The position numbers and the translations under genes are program-made. DNA of 64,000 nucleotides from contig JAQFVV010007280.1 in the NCBI GenBank assembly GCA_028023455.1, positions 51,238 through 115,237 of the forward strand, read 5' to 3'. The notes beneath the pieces were generated by a model. It did not search any database. It was not told the DNA's origin and was given only the letters and a program-made list of their open reading frames with translations. The DNA is from Epiperipatus broadwayi. Taxonomy: Eukaryota > Onychophora > Udeonychophora > Euonychophora > Peripatidae. Below are positions 12,656-25,005 of this stretch, piece by piece (the first letter of the stretch is position 1; every line of letters starts with the position of its first letter).

Positions 12656-13984
12656 AAATAATATATTAAAATTGGCTATACTGTCTCCTATAAAATTATA
12701 CTGAAAATTATTTAAAGCAGATGAAAACTTTAAATTGAAAGAGTACTTCCAGATAACCTATTTAGTTTCAGGAAAAGTTAAGAAATAAAAGATATAACTG
12801 CTGATATAAGATAAATAAATAAAATGGCCGGAGAATACCAGAAAAAAGTCAACTTAATTAATGATTAATGGCTATAGTATAGTCTTTAATTCAACTAAAA
12901 CAATGAAACATAAAATATTTTCAGGAAGATGGGGATTAATAAAAACACTTCCTAATCTTACACAAATTTTAATATGAAAATAGAAACAAGCTGTGGAAAA
13001 CAAACATTTCACCATCACAAAAGTTTGACAAAGTTATATATTATCTTATTCATTCAACTTGCACTAAATATCAAATAAAGAAAGTCGATTATTATAAACT
13101 AGACTTAGTAATGCGAATATATAAATTTGATACTTTGACTATTTTTATATGAATAAGCAATAAAAAGATAATTGGATTCACAGTTGTTTTCTGTTTACAA
13201 TAATATTTCTTTTCTATTTCTAACATTGGCATTTCAAATTAATGATCATTAAAAATATATATCACCTAATAAATCTGGTTAAATATTGCCTCAATTTATG
13301 CAAATATTTCAATTCTCATAATTAAAATATTAGGATTTGTATTATCACAATATTGGATATCAGTAGTAATGTGACATAATTTTATTTTTCTATTAATTCA
13401 GATTTTGATGAATGACAGCAGTTCTTGAGATCTTATTACAAATCTAATTAGCTGTGAGTGAAGAATGAATGAAAAGTGAAATATATTATCAAATACTGGG
13501 TTCCATTGTAATAAAATCAGATATCCCTTATAATGAAAAATAATGAATCTTATTGTTGCTACATACGGTTATGCATAGAAGTCCTGTGTTTCTATTATTG
13601 ACATAATCCTAAGTGTATTTTAAATTAACAATACCTTTTAAAGTTTTACTTTGAATACACTAATCCTTTTCTTCAATGAGATTTGTAAAAAAGAATAGAA
13701 CTATTAATAGAAGTAGCTTCAAAAATATTGATTTTTTAAAAATATATTGTAGCAGTATGGAAAGATAGGGGGTTAATCAGTGAATATCTGGGGTTATAAA
13801 ACCCATAATTGGTTAGCCATTTGTAACAGTGCACCCCATTAGAGTTGAATTATGAGAAGATGGGAAATCACCATCATCCCCAATTAACAAAATATAATAT
13901 TAAATATAAAAGGAATGATAATGAATATAATGAACATGAGAGGGCAGCAAAAACAAAGACTAATTAAATGTCTTAAGAAAAATT
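12656..13984. other. Intron sequence with one inverted 47-bp match
   Basis: Mostly unassigned A+T-rich DNA. Bases 13358-13404 are an inverted match to the interior of the small MITE at 12572-12655. A block around 13745-13900 is more complex but unassigned. Confidence 0.4.
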
Positions 13985-14590
13985 TGAGTGTTGTTATTCT
14001 CCTCTCTTCTTCAGTTGCTGACCTGAGCAGTGGCAGTATTACCTTGGGAATCAAGTATGGACCTTTAGATCACAAATATTGAATTTAAGATAACACACTA
14101 ACCAAGTAGACTATTCTGTGAAAGATAACAATCAATAGAAATTTCATGTACTTATCTATGAGGGTCCTCCTGATTTTTCAAATTTTCCCCCAAAGACAAG
14201 GTTAATGAGTGGTTTTCAAATATTATGAAATATCACACAAGGTTCTCTTATTGAATTATATCTAGTCACTCATTAATCTTGTGCTTAGAAAAAAGTGGAG
14301 AAATTATTAAGAGGATCCACATATATAAGTCTATGAAATTTCTATTGATTATTGATTTTGACAGAATAATCTAATTGATTAAAGCATTATCTTAAATTCA
14401 GTATTCATGAATTTAAAGGTCCAGGTTCGATTCTCATACTATTACTGCAACTGGTTAGTTAGAAATATTTAAAAAAGTGAGGAGAATACTACTACTAAAA
14501 ACATGTAATATACTAACCTGTGTGCTATCACTAACTAATGTATTTGAAAAGTTTAAATAAAGTTTGAATTTTTCTGAAGACATACAAATG
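13985..14590. repeat. Inverted dimer of a PLE 3' region (dimer 1)
   Basis: The left half reads as a Penelope-like 3' region on the minus strand and the right half reads the same region on the plus strand, meeting near 14240. Shared landmarks in each half, reading outward, are CACTCATTAA(T/C)CTTGT, a GAAATTTCTATTGATT block, a tRNA-like module (TTTGACAGAATAATCTAATT at 14355 on plus; ACAGAATAGTCTACTTGGTT on minus) and a GAGGAGAATA block. The right half continues into TTTAAATAAAGTTTGAATTT. No open frame is left. Confidence 0.75.
14355..14440 (+). other. tRNA-like module within PLE 3' region
   Basis: Read on plus: an A-box-like stretch AATCTAATTGATTAAAGCAT, then GGTCCAGGTTCGATTCTCAT, whose GGTTCGATTC is a near-perfect RNA polymerase III B box. 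The same module recurs in the other PLE copies (minus at 14020-14110, 22270-22325 and 47215-47310; plus at 47970-48050). It resembles a tRNA with an enlarged anticodon region rather than a functional tRNA. Confidence 0.55.
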
Positions 14591-15279
14591 CTACTAAAAT
14601 ACTATTATTATAAACTTGCAGATAAATACTATGTACTAATAGCATTGTAAAAAGAAAACTGCTAAATGGAAAACTATGGTGTTTGCAGTATTTTCTGAGA
14701 CAACCAAGGTCTATTGGAATTCATCATATTATGTTGATTAATAATATCATAGTCTTATCAGACACCAACAACATCCTTTCATTGTTTCTAATTATAACTT
14801 ATATATACATATATTGTAACAGATTATATATATATATATATATTAAAATTTGAGCAGTAACAGTAAAAAAATAAAAATGTGTATATTAGTACGTACAGCT
14901 TAGGTAACTTGACTTCACTAACATTTTGATTTTATGATTCAATCAAAACATTAAATATTATCATCATAAATCATCAACCAAAATTAGCTAACATGTTGAG
15001 TATATGTATGCAGACCTTCTACAGAAGGATTATTAAAAAAATATTTATTAGCTTAATCAAATGTCAGCTTGTAAGTTATATAATTTTTCTTTCTACATTT
15101 TTTTTTTTATTTAAAAAAATTAGATTTATTAATAGTAGGTATATACAAATGTTTTCAGTGATAGTTATGTATGTTTATATTGTTATAGGTTCTCCAAGAG
15201 TTTGTGTAGAATGAGATGAGATCTGATTTGTTTGTTTAGTCAGATCGTAGATCAGAGAAAAATTAGTGTGTTTTTAGGA
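14591..15279. other. Intron sequence with TA microsatellite
   Basis: Unassigned A+T-rich DNA. A TA tract lies at about 14826-14843. The ORF at 14993-15214 is low-complexity and has no recognisable domain. Confidence 0.4.
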
Positions 15280-16130
15280 CATTTTAATGTCCATACATTA
15301 ATCAGATATTTGTATGTTTCTTTTACCTGTTATATAGTTTATCAATCATTAGGATTGATGTCATTTTGTAGGTAGGGTATTTTTAGCAATTTCCATGTTT
15401 CTTCGTGTAAAAACTTTGAGGAGAGCATTCTGTCTTTCTTTTGTAGTTTTGAAAGGGTAGCAAGGAAGAAAGAGTTTGCTTCTGGCTGGGGAATGCAAAA
15501 CTTTAATTTACATTTTGTCACCCAGATAGAATATGTAACAAAAATTGCTATCCTAATGGTGAGGAAGTCTCTTTCCTTAATACACTCTTAGATTGTTAGA
15601 ATTTTATAGTAATCAATAATACTATTTTGAGATATTATGAGTTTAATCCTTCCCAATCCCATGCAAGAAAGCATAATGTGTTCAAATGTTTCTTAATGCA
15701 TTAAGCAGTTTGAACAAATGGGGTCTATGTTTCTTATACCTCTTTTGTAATGCAGGAACCAATCGGTATGCATTGCATTTAGGTTCACCTTTATTAGATA
15801 GTCGAGGAATTTGGGTTCCAACTTCCAGAATTTAAATAAGGTGGTGATTCTGTAATTGGAACAGCCAAGACTTGGTTTAATTTGAGGTGGTTTAGGGCTT
15901 ATTAAATTGTGTGCATCTCATATGTTAATTTTGTTTTTGAATATGTCAGTAGCGGTGCTGTTATGTTGTTTTAGAAGGGAAATTAGTTGGTCTAGCCAAC
16001 CAGCCTTGATAGGAGGGGGAGGGTCTGTAGGTATTACCTCTCTTAGGGGTTGGCCAAATTTTTGGATAAGGTTGAAGATTAGTGTGTGGCCTTTTTGATA
16101 GTTAATGGCTTGAATGGAATGTAGAGACAT
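15280..16130 (-). pseudogene. LINE ORF 3' end with CCHC zinc knuckle
   Basis: The minus strand reads from 16130 (MSLHSIQAINYQKGHTLIF) through HTDWFLHYKRGIRNIDPICS near 15700-15765, then a C-x2-C...H-x4-C knuckle (CSNCLMH, stop, ETFEHIMLSC), and on to TYSIWVTKCKLKFCIPQPEA and HEETWKLLKIPYL near 15380. The W..H....-I...CxxC...E...H....C arrangement is typical of the C-terminal tail after the RT domain in several LINE clades. At least three stops interrupt it. The RT domain itself is missing, and I do not name the clade. Confidence 0.7.
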
Positions 16131-16751
16131 TCCATTGAGTTTTCTGTGATATTGCTTTCTTGAAATACTAATGGAGGTTCTACTTTTTGACCTAATAATA
16201 GCTAAATATCCAATATGAAATTATAATTTTAAAAGATTTTGTAGCATGTGTATGATCTGAAATTTGAGACAAGTCTTGTTGAACTGTGGAAATTTTTCAA
16301 ACTTCAAGAAGATTTAGAATTTTTTTTTTAGGAAAACACTTTGTAGATACGGTTAGATATTTCTTATAATTCTAAGTTGACAAAAAGATTGTCAATATAC
16401 TGAATATAAAAACCAATATACATATTTATTATGTGGCAGACATCACCGCTGATAAAGATAGTGTCATATTTCTATGGTTGTTGAGTCCATAGCTTATCAT
16501 TATCCAGTAATTCTTAAAAGTCATTATAATCGAGTATTATTAAAAGGAAACCATTAAAGTTCAAAAGTGACTGCCAGAATTATAGTGCTGTTAAATGTTT
16601 AACAGTTAAAACTATGCCTATATATGTGGATATAATTTATATAAATGAATATTAATATGTAAATCCATAATGGGCTTGTTATCAGAAGATATTGATTTGT
16701 ATTCATTGTTCTGTTTGGCTCTGTTGGACAGGTATGTGTTTTAGACAATTC

Positions 16752-17144
16752 TCATGGATCTATTTGCTTGAAATTCACTATAATATATATATCACTACAG
16801 GATGTGATACTGCATGTAATTTTATAGATGAATTGTGGAGCATGCTCAGCTGATATTTTGTCTTTTGAGTAGTTTAATGATGAATGTGATCTAAAGCTCA
16901 TGTTGTAAGTGTTAGGACATATATTCCTTATATTTTTTGCAATCTTAGGGATATATGGGAGGCTTATGCAAGCTTTAGATGTATTATTTACATTTTTGTT
17001 TTTATTTGTGTTGGTATAAAATTTTCCTATTGTCTTTATTAGTATGATATGACTATATCCAAGCTTTATGAGATCATTGACATAGGAATCAACATTGTTC
17101 TTTCTATCCACCTCATACTTGCATAAATTTTTGTTTCTATACAA
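16752..17144 (-). pseudogene. Penelope-like element C-terminal fragment (lineage B)
   Basis: A 130-codon minus-strand frame contains SLPYIPKIAKNIRNICPNTY, then NMSFRSHSSL and a final IYKITCSITSCSDIYI. LPYI..I...I..I...Y...F.S..SL followed by IYKI.C...C..IYIGE is the linker and GIY-YIG start of PLE proteins. Here YIGE has decayed to YIIVN and the rest of the nuclease is lost. The K.TC...SC spacing resembles the 55499-56115 copy more than the 22464-24824 PLE, so at least two PLE lineages are present. Confidence 0.7.
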
Positions 17145-17216
17145 AAAACATTTGAAATTGGCAATCTTGTATTATAAAGGAAATCTTGGCTTGGGATGAA
17201 TGTCTTATTATCCAGT

Positions 17217-17860
17217 AATCATCATCATCATCAACCATTATCAATCCACTGCAGGATGAAGGTCTCTCTAAGTTCAATCCATCTTTTCTGATCTTTAGCT
17301 TCTCTTCTCCACATCACCCCTGCACATTTTCTTATTTCCTCCAACCATCTCACATGTGGTCTCTTTCTGGGTCTTTTACAATCTCTTGGAGTCCAGTTTA
17401 AAATTTCAATTGTCCATCTATTATCATCTTTTCTAGCAATATGTCCAGCCCAACCCCACTTCAGTCTTTTAATTTTTTCAAGGAGATCAGTAACACCTGT
17501 TTGTTCTCTTACCCATACATTGCATTTTCAATCTCTTCTTGTTACTCCCAACATGCATCTCTCCATACTTCTTTTGAGTGGTTTGAAGTCTCTGTATTGC
17601 TCTTCTATTAAGTGTCCAAGTCTCAGATCCATAAGTAAGAACTGGCAAAACCCATGTATTAAAAACCTTCCTTTTCAAACACATAGGCATATTTCCTTTT
17701 AGTATCAAGTTATTTCTACCAAAAGCACTCCAACCAAGTTTAATTCTATGATTAATTTCATCCATCATGTTTCCATCTGTATTAATAATCTGACCAAGGT
17801 ATTGTAGCTGTTAACTTCTAATTCATCATAATCAATCTTTATTTTATTGCTAGCTAAACT
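17217..17860 (-). mobile_element. RTE-type LINE 3' end, minus orientation
   Basis: This is the same family as the copies at 3530-8163, on the opposite strand. The 3' tail appears as CATCATCATCATCA at 17221-17234. The minus-strand frame 17768-17487 reads MMDEINHRIKLGWSAFGRNN, LPVLTYGSETWTLNRRAIQR, then a frameshift; the final part (about 17420-17240) has TPRDCK and RREAKDQ-like wording. Only the last ~640 bp remain, as expected from 5' truncation. No target-site duplication was identified. Confidence 0.82.
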
Positions 17861-17929
17861 GGCAATGGGTTGATTATCTGAAAAAACCCATAAGCTAGCT
17901 TGGAAATCTTTACCTAACTAAAAAAAATA

Positions 17930-18100
17930 TTCCCAAATTTATTAGAATTGAACCTACAAGACTCATAGATAATAAAAAATAAATAATCAAATAGATTATC
18001 ACTTGAGAGACTACATAATATTTAATCATAGAAAGTGACAGATTTGAACTTTGATTCAAAGATCCTTAGTCCTAAGATCTTGTCCATAATTCTATTAAAA
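17930..18100 (-). repeat. Possible decayed tRNA-derived SINE
   Basis: On the minus strand, TAGAATTATGGACAAGATCT, then AAAGTTCAAATCTGTC (18030-18045) resembles a tRNA body with a B-box-like GTTCAAATC. A second GTAGGTTCAATTC lies near 17955. The resemblance is weak and could be chance. Confidence 0.3.
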
Positions 18101-18270
18101 TAGTAAACCACACACAGTTTAGAAGATTATGTTATAAATATATATTTGTGTTTACGTATTTAAAATATGGCATAATTGCACAAAAATCAATTTTTTTAAA
18201 AAAATTTTTTTTATATAAAATGATAGCAAATGAAAATCTAACTGTAACTTTATTTGTTTAGTGACCTTAC

Positions 18271-18358
18271 CTTTTCTGTTTTCATTGGTGACTGGAATAT
18301 TTTCACCCTGATGTTTTAAAGGATGACTTTTAACAACACCAAATTCATTAACTGTGAC
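18271..18358 (-). CDS. HECTD2: HECTD2-like exon C, HECT N-lobe
   Basis: This 88-bp exon has acceptor ttaatctatag and donor gtaaggtcac. It encodes VTVNEFGVVKSHPLKHQG and then ENIPVTNENRK plus one base of the next codon (Glu). The GxxIPVTNENRKEYV block, completed by exon B, is a signature of HECT domains. It lies between two large introns (8.9 kb upstream, 5.8 kb downstream) and shows no damage. Confidence 0.92.
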
Positions 18359-18949
18359 CTATAGATTAACCATATTTAATTTTATAATTTTAAATTAGAA
18401 TAAACATTTTATTTTATGAAATATTATTTATTGATCAAAAAAAAATTTCCTGAAATAAAATATTTACAAAAAAAAGATATATATATAAAAAATGTTTTAT
18501 TGATTAAATAATAAATATCAGTTACCATTAATAACGAGATTTTTTCCAGTGTTACAACAATTAATTTACAATAACAAACTATATTTTAATGTTAAAAAAC
18601 TGATTACATTTTATTTGTATAATTAATGGCATTAATCTATATAAATCTTGCTTAATTAAAATGATGGTTTTTTACTTTATTTTTTTTAAAAAAATTATTG
18701 ATTAATAAATATTTAGGAAAGAATTTCGATTATTTATCAGGCGTTGGTTTTGTCGTTTAATATTATCAATTAATGGGGAGGGGAGTAGTAAATATCCAGT
18801 AATAGGATTGCATAAACAATTTTGGGAAACTTAATTGCTTCATTGTTATGAAAATAATAATTTTATTTATTATTCAGACTTTCAATCCTCTATATTTACA
18901 CGAGGTTTCACTTTGTGCAACATCTGAAAAGAGGAAGAAAATAAAATCA
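18359..18949. other. Intron sequence, nothing recognised
   Basis: A+T-rich DNA with poly-A/T tracts, followed by a short less A+T-rich stretch at 18720-18790. No supportable feature. Confidence 0.4.
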
Positions 18950-19135
18950 CACAAAAAACTGTGTTGTCTACTAACCTGTGTTCTATTCCTAAAATTTGAA
19001 TGTGCTTGGAAAGTTTAAATAAAGTTTGAATTTTTTTCTAAAGATATTCAATATTTAATAAGAGATGATGGAAATAGTCCAATATATAAATACCAATAAA
19101 ATGCCATCATCGCAAACTTTTAAACAAATGCACAT
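18950..19135 (+). mobile_element. PLE tail reading into the start of a new PLE ORF
   Basis: The sequence has CTACTAACCTGTGTTCTATT, then GGAAAGTTTAAATAAAGTTT, then ATGATGGAAATAGTCC, which reads MMEIVQYINTNKMPSSQTFK. This matches the first residues of the long PLE at 24824 (MMEIVQHITSYNIPSLQTF). A PLE 3' end running straight into the next 5' end is the head-to-tail pseudo-LTR arrangement known for Penelope-like elements. Confidence 0.7.
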
Positions 19136-21954
19136 ACATATATAAGTGCACTCTTTCACTGACATATTGAAATTGTTTATATACATTGAATTACACTTTT
19201 TATTTCATTTACACTTGAATAACAAATATCAACATGGTGATAGTCACCAAATAATCTTGGAAATCTAAATAATGAAGAATCTCTTAAATGATTACTCCTA
19301 AACTTAGTAGTGTAAAATGTCTTACCAAGTTTCAAACACATGTTAGGAACACTGTAATACATTTTTTTAAAGCAATTTGTTGTGTTAATTTGTCATCTAA
19401 CTAGTTTCCTGAAAAACTAATAAATATCATCAAGATTCTATAACATTTAAAAAGGCACTATAATGTACAATTTTTGTTTGTATTACATATAACACTCTAT
19501 TCTAAGATTGATTGTCAGAGTTTCAAACAACATTGCCATAGTTTAATATAGGTAGCACTAAAAATATCAAAGGAATCTCATATGTTTCTTTATTAAAGAA
19601 TGTTACTCCTCTAATGATATAACCTACAACCTTAACTGCTTTAGAATTTATATAAACATTGTACATTATTTGAGAATAGTAATTTAGCATTTTAAACAAT
19701 AGCTAAATCTTTACGATAATTTTTCCTCAGATAATAATAATATAGAAAGTGTTTTTTTTTAAATATATCTGCCAATATCTGAAGAAGAGAGAAACTAGAA
19801 AATAAAGGTTTATATAGTTTTTTTGTAATTTATTTTTACTTACCTTTGTCTACTTGAGTAGCATGATAAGTTATTTAAAAAAATCAATTTTACACTTATT
19901 ATGGTCCACTTTTAATTTGTTTCTTTCCAATATTTCAATTACCTTGCAGTACTATTCAGAATTTTATTTATTATTTTCATGTTTTATTAATTGTTTCCAG
20001 CTTTAAAATTAGGTAGTATTTTTATTTCAGAGCTTACTTTTATTTATTTCTTTTTTTATACATATAAACAAAATTGAACCCTGAAAAAGACTGCTGGTTA
20101 TTAAAAATTATTAAAGAAAAGCAATTCAAAAGGCATTAAAAGTATAATGTAAAGTTGATTTAAAAAAATGGTAAATTTTAATACTGGATTATAATTTTAC
20201 ATGATATTCCTAAACATAAAGTTTTATATAAAAAAAATAAGTTGCTTTGTCTTATTTTTAATGTAAAACTTAATTTTTTATGTATTTTATCTTATTTTTA
20301 TAATTGATACTACTGAAATTATATCAACTTTTATGCAGTGTTTTTTAAATAAATAAAAAAGTTATCAAATGACACAAATTTTTTTTTTTTAATTTCTAAA
20401 AAAAATATAATTTTTATTATATGAGAACTAGATATATTTTTCATATTTCTTATGGGCTAACAACAAATCTGGTAGCATAGCTAAAAATAATCTCTTTCAC
20501 CAGTTGATTAAACCTTTCATCTTATACCAAATCTTTACTTTTTTTAACAATATTCACAAAAGTGATTTATAGTTTTTATTTACTTTTTTATTTCTATTTG
20601 CTGTCTTCGATTCTTTTTTTGTCTTTTATTATTTTTAATGTTTCCTAACAAATATTATATTAGACCAGATCAATATACACTGGTATTACTGACAACTGAT
20701 CACAGACATGTAATAAATAAACATATATTTCAATATAAATTAGAGAAAGTATTCATAAACTATTCATGTATTCTATGTTATAAATTACAAATAGTACAAT
20801 AATACAGAATGAGACCAAGTCAGAGACACTCAATATACTATTGAATATGAATTAAAGACATCTCCCAATACTATGGACATGCCTCTAACAGCTAGAATAA
20901 AGCTATTCAGATATCTAAATGTTGATGCCTCCATGCAGAAAATCTGGAACTGCAAATAGAATGAATAAAAATATAATCTGGAAAATATGGACTATGAAAC
21001 ATTGATGTGGTCAACATACTGCCATCTTGAAAATTTTAGATGAAGCCAAAGATATTAAAAAAGATTGCAAGTTTCAATTATCAGAAAGGATCCTAAAAGA
21101 AAGTGATTGAATACAATTCTATGAATGATTGGATGACAACAATTTGATTTTGTGGGCAGCCATTTGTCCATAAAATAAAAATAAAAAACATTTTACAATT
21201 AGGTTTAAATAGAATTTTCAAAATTTACAAGATAATGCCCAAATTGGAAGTGAGAAAAAAATTATGTTGGTCAGTATGAATTTGGAAGAAGACATAACAC
21301 TAGAAATTATCTTTTTAAGAGTTTCAACAAACAATTCCACTGTCATACATTGATTATATAAAATTGGAAAAAAAACTATATTTTTTCTCAGTACTTTCAC
21401 AATGATTTATTTACTTCTTCTACCTGAAAACAATTGTATTATGTTATTTTTTTAAAAATAAAATATACACTATTTTTCATTTTATATATATCTACATATA
21501 CACATTCTGAAACAGTGTTTCATCATAAGACACATGAAGCAGGCAGAATAGAAACAGGAATTTACGCACACATGGATAAAGCTGTTAAATTTATGGTTTA
21601 AATCATTAAGAAAATAGGCTCAATATACATTTGGATATGTATATGTGTATGCATGAAAAAGATTTGGTACAAATATCAGCCTTAAGAAAAGTAAAAAGGT
21701 GAAATATATTCAAATTATTTTCACTCAATATTAAAAGAAAAGAAATAGAATATATTTTATGTTTGTTACTAAATATTTAAAAGAAAATAAAACTAAACAT
21801 TTTTTTCCCTTTTATTTCCTATGAATTAAGACTATTTTAAATTAGTTAAATTCTTAATTACTACAATTAAAGATGTTTTTTAATGCAGAAAATTTTTAAA
21901 TAATTATTTTATTATAAATCATTATTAAAAGAGAAAATTAAAAGTATTTGTCTG
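19136..21954. other. Intron sequence, nothing recognised
   Basis: About 2.8 kb of A+T-rich DNA. The stretch at 20680-21170 is less A+T-rich and may be an old repeat, but no family, frame or structure could be recognised. Confidence 0.4.
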
Positions 21955-24900
21955 GATGTTTGTAATGATGGTATATTATAAGATGTAATATGTTGGACTA
22001 TTTCCATAATTTATGAGTGAATGTTGAATGTATAGAAAATTTTAAACTTTCCAAACACAAACAACTTGTTAGTAATAACACACAAATAGACAATACAGGT
22101 TAGTAATTACACAACATTTCGAGTAGTATTATTCTCCACTCTTCTTCAGGTATTGCTGGCCTATATGCACAGTGACAATATTCGAGTAGTATTATTCTCT
22201 ACTCTTCTTCAGGTATTTCTGGCTATATGCACAGTGACAATATTCACTTAGAAGTTGAATTCGCACCTTTAGATTCTTGAGTATTGAATTTAAGGCAAAC
22301 ACTCTACCAACTGAACTATTCTGTCAAAGGCAACATATAGTAGAAATTTGATATATTTATATATGAGGGTTGGTTCAAATCCTCATGAGTCCTTTAATTT
22401 TTTTTAACGGAGCTAATTAGTTGGGGTTTTTTTAATTTAATTTTTTCCTAAGAGCAAGATTAATTAGAGCTTCCATACATTGAGTATTGCCACATGGGGT
22501 TGACTTATAGGATTATTTGCCATTTTCATATGGACAGCTTCCTTGAATTTTCTTCTATGCATTTTTTCCTCTTTATCCAATATCTTTGTATTTTCCCACT
22601 TAAGCATAATATCATTAGTACATATATGATCTGCTATGGTAGGCACATTTGTTTTTTCTCTTTTAACCATTAGTTTGTGCTCTTTCAATCACTGTTCAAC
22701 AGTGTGACAGGTCTCACCAATGTATTTCCTTCCACATTCACATGGTATTTCATAGATGCAGTTTTTGTTCTTCAGCATTTCCAGTTTAGGCTTAGTAGAA
22801 GTAAGCATTCCTTGAAGTGTGGTATGGCTTTGGAAAGCAGTTCTAATGTTATATTGACTCCAGATTTTCTTTAATTTGTCCACCATTCCTGGTATGTATA
22901 GCTACACTACCGTACCAATAATTGTTTTCTCTTTTGGTGTCTCTTTGTGTTGTCTATTGAAGGTTTTCCTGATGACTGCTGATGGATAACCATTCTTCAT
23001 AAGCATTTGTTCTATGTGAATTTTTTCTTTTTCCAAATTATTGGTTTATGAACAAACCTCCTTTGCTCTGTTCCATAGTGATAGTACAATTCCTTGTTTA
23101 GTGCTTCTTGTATAATTGGATGTATATGCCAAGTATTTGCCAGTGTGTGTTGGTTTTCTATATATTGTTGTTTTTACTTTGCCCTGAGGAAGTCTTGTCA
23201 CAAGAACATCCAAGAATGCCAATTTTTGTTCTTGTTCTGATTCCATCATGAATTTAATGTAGGAGATATGTTGTTAATGTCCATCCAGAATGATTATAAT
23301 TTTACTTCACCATGTGGTCATACCACAAATGTATTATCAACATATTGAAACCACACTTTAGGCGGACATGGAGTAGTATTTATGGCTGTGGTTTCAATTC
23401 TTTCATGTAAATGTTGCTGAGCAAGAGTGACAGTGATGATCCCATGGCCATTCCTTGATTTTGTTGGAAGAATTCTGAGTTATATTGAAAGTATGTTGTT
23501 ACGCAGAATATTAATAATTCCATTATACTATCAATAGATAGAGCTGTTCTAGTTTGTAGACCATTATCATCATATAACCTTTTCCTTACAATAGACAATG
23601 CCTCATCACATGGTACATTTGTAAACAGACTTTCCACATCAAAACTTATCAATATGTCAGTTCTTTCCATTTTCGTGTTCCTGACTAATTTTACAAAGCG
23701 CCTAGAATCCCTGATGAAAGGCTGTGTCCTGTATGCCAATAGACTAAGAACATTGAGAAGAAATCTTGACAAATTTTGACATGGTGAATTTCTAGAACTA
23801 ACAATCAGTCTTAATGGATTTTAGGCAGTCTTGCTGAAATATGAAGTTACTTTTCTTTTTTCTGAATCACTGAAATACCTGCGATGCTTCTGGAGTAATG
23901 CTTGTAGTTTTACCTCTGTATTTGAAATTGGATTTTTTACTACTTTTTTGTATTGGCCTGCTGTGAAAAGGCCTTGTATTTTGTTATCATAATCAGTTTT
24001 ATCCATTACAACTGTAGTGTTGCCTTTGTCAGCAGGAAGAATGATTATAGATTTATCCTGTTTGAGAGATTTAATAGCTTTCCTCTCATCACATAAAATG
24101 TTTGACTTTTGTTTGTGCACTTGATGTCTTTTAAGTGTCCTTTTTATTCTCCAGTGTAACTGCTGCTTCTTCTAGAGTCAAGTTTTGGTCACCTCGTAAG
24201 TGGCTGCCATTATATCCAATAGTGGAACAGTAGATGGTATAACGGCAAAATTCAAATCTTTTTCAAGAACTGATAATTCACAATCAGTAAGGTGTTTAGA
24301 ACTAAGATTTTTTACTGATGATGAGGATAGACTAGTTACAGTATTACTTTTGACTTACCCATGCAGATTTACAAGCTTTCTCTTCTGAAGTTCTTTTATC
24401 CTTCCATGTAACTTGGAATATGATCTGTTCACTTCTTGACAAATTCTTGAGAAATCTTCATCTGTAACTTTATTTTGTAGAAACAATTCCACATTTCTAA
24501 TAGATTGCAATGTTTGATACTTGGTAAACTGCTGAACCTTTATACTTTCTCTCAATAAGGCCTCATTTGCTCTCTGAATAATTTTCTCAGCTCTCTTGGA
24601 GGAAATAGGAGGTTTTAACTGCAAATTTTAGTGATGATCTCTTCTGATTTACATTTACATAAGAAAGTTAAATGATTTTCTACTTTAGCCAGTTTTAGAC
24701 ATAATTTTTTATAATGTCTAAATTTCAACATGGCATCAGGTCCATACCGAGTACTTAGTATTTGTCTGAAGGTTTGTAATGATGGTATATTATAAGATGT
24801 TATATGTTGGACTATTTCCATCATTTATGAGTGAATGTTGAATACTCGAAATGTTGTGTAATTACTAACCTGTATTGTCTATTTGTGTGTTATTACTAAC

Positions 24901-25005
24901 AAGTTGTTTATATTTGGAAAGTTTAAATAAAGTTTAAAATTTTCTATACATTCAACATTCACTCATAAATGATGGAAATAGTCCAACATATCACATCTTA
25001 AAACT
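21955..25005 (-). mobile_element. Penelope-like retroelement, near full length, mutated
   Basis: Minus-strand element with a single protein region from 24824 to about 22447, followed by a ~450-bp 3' region (including a tRNA-like module at 22270-22325) that runs into a second ORF start at about 22000 (MEIVQHITSYNIPSLQTS). Upstream, 24837-24955 repeats the 3' segment, and an inverted copy of the ORF start lies at 24955-25000. Direct and inverted pseudo-LTR partial copies at both ends are characteristic of PLEs. A 60-bp block around the ACTCGAA...GGCCTATATG junction is duplicated at 22115-22240. Confidence 0.88.
22447..24824 (-). pseudogene. PLE reverse transcriptase/GIY-YIG endonuclease (inactive)
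   Basis: Reading down from 24824: MMEIVQHITSYNIPSLQTF; a frameshift near 24615; KRAEKIIQRANEAL; IIILPADKGNTTVVMDKTDY (about 24000-24070); RT motif A SFDVESLFTNVP (about 23611-23646); QGMAMGSSLSLLLSNIYM (23390-23460); the catalytic YVDD changed to YVDN at 23333-23344; FLDVLVTRLPQGKV and TIYRKPTHTGKYL (23110-23220); a KLKKIW segment (22875); and GIY-YIG wording CIYEIPCECGRKYIGETCHT (22697-22760), then EHKLMVKREKTNV. At ~790 codons it matches the usual PLE size. At least five stops or frameshifts plus D-to-N in YVDD show it is dead. Confidence 0.9.

Noticed and set aside
22115-22240. Hammerhead ribozyme-like core in the PLE tail: minus-strand CTGAAGA, a GAGT/ACTC stem, then GAAA
   Set aside because: PLEs are known to carry hammerhead motifs, but here an extra A separates CTGAAGA from the stem. 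No UH cleavage site with matching stem III and stem I could be drawn, and other copies (14440, 47150, 51960) do not preserve the core. A covariance search would be decisive.
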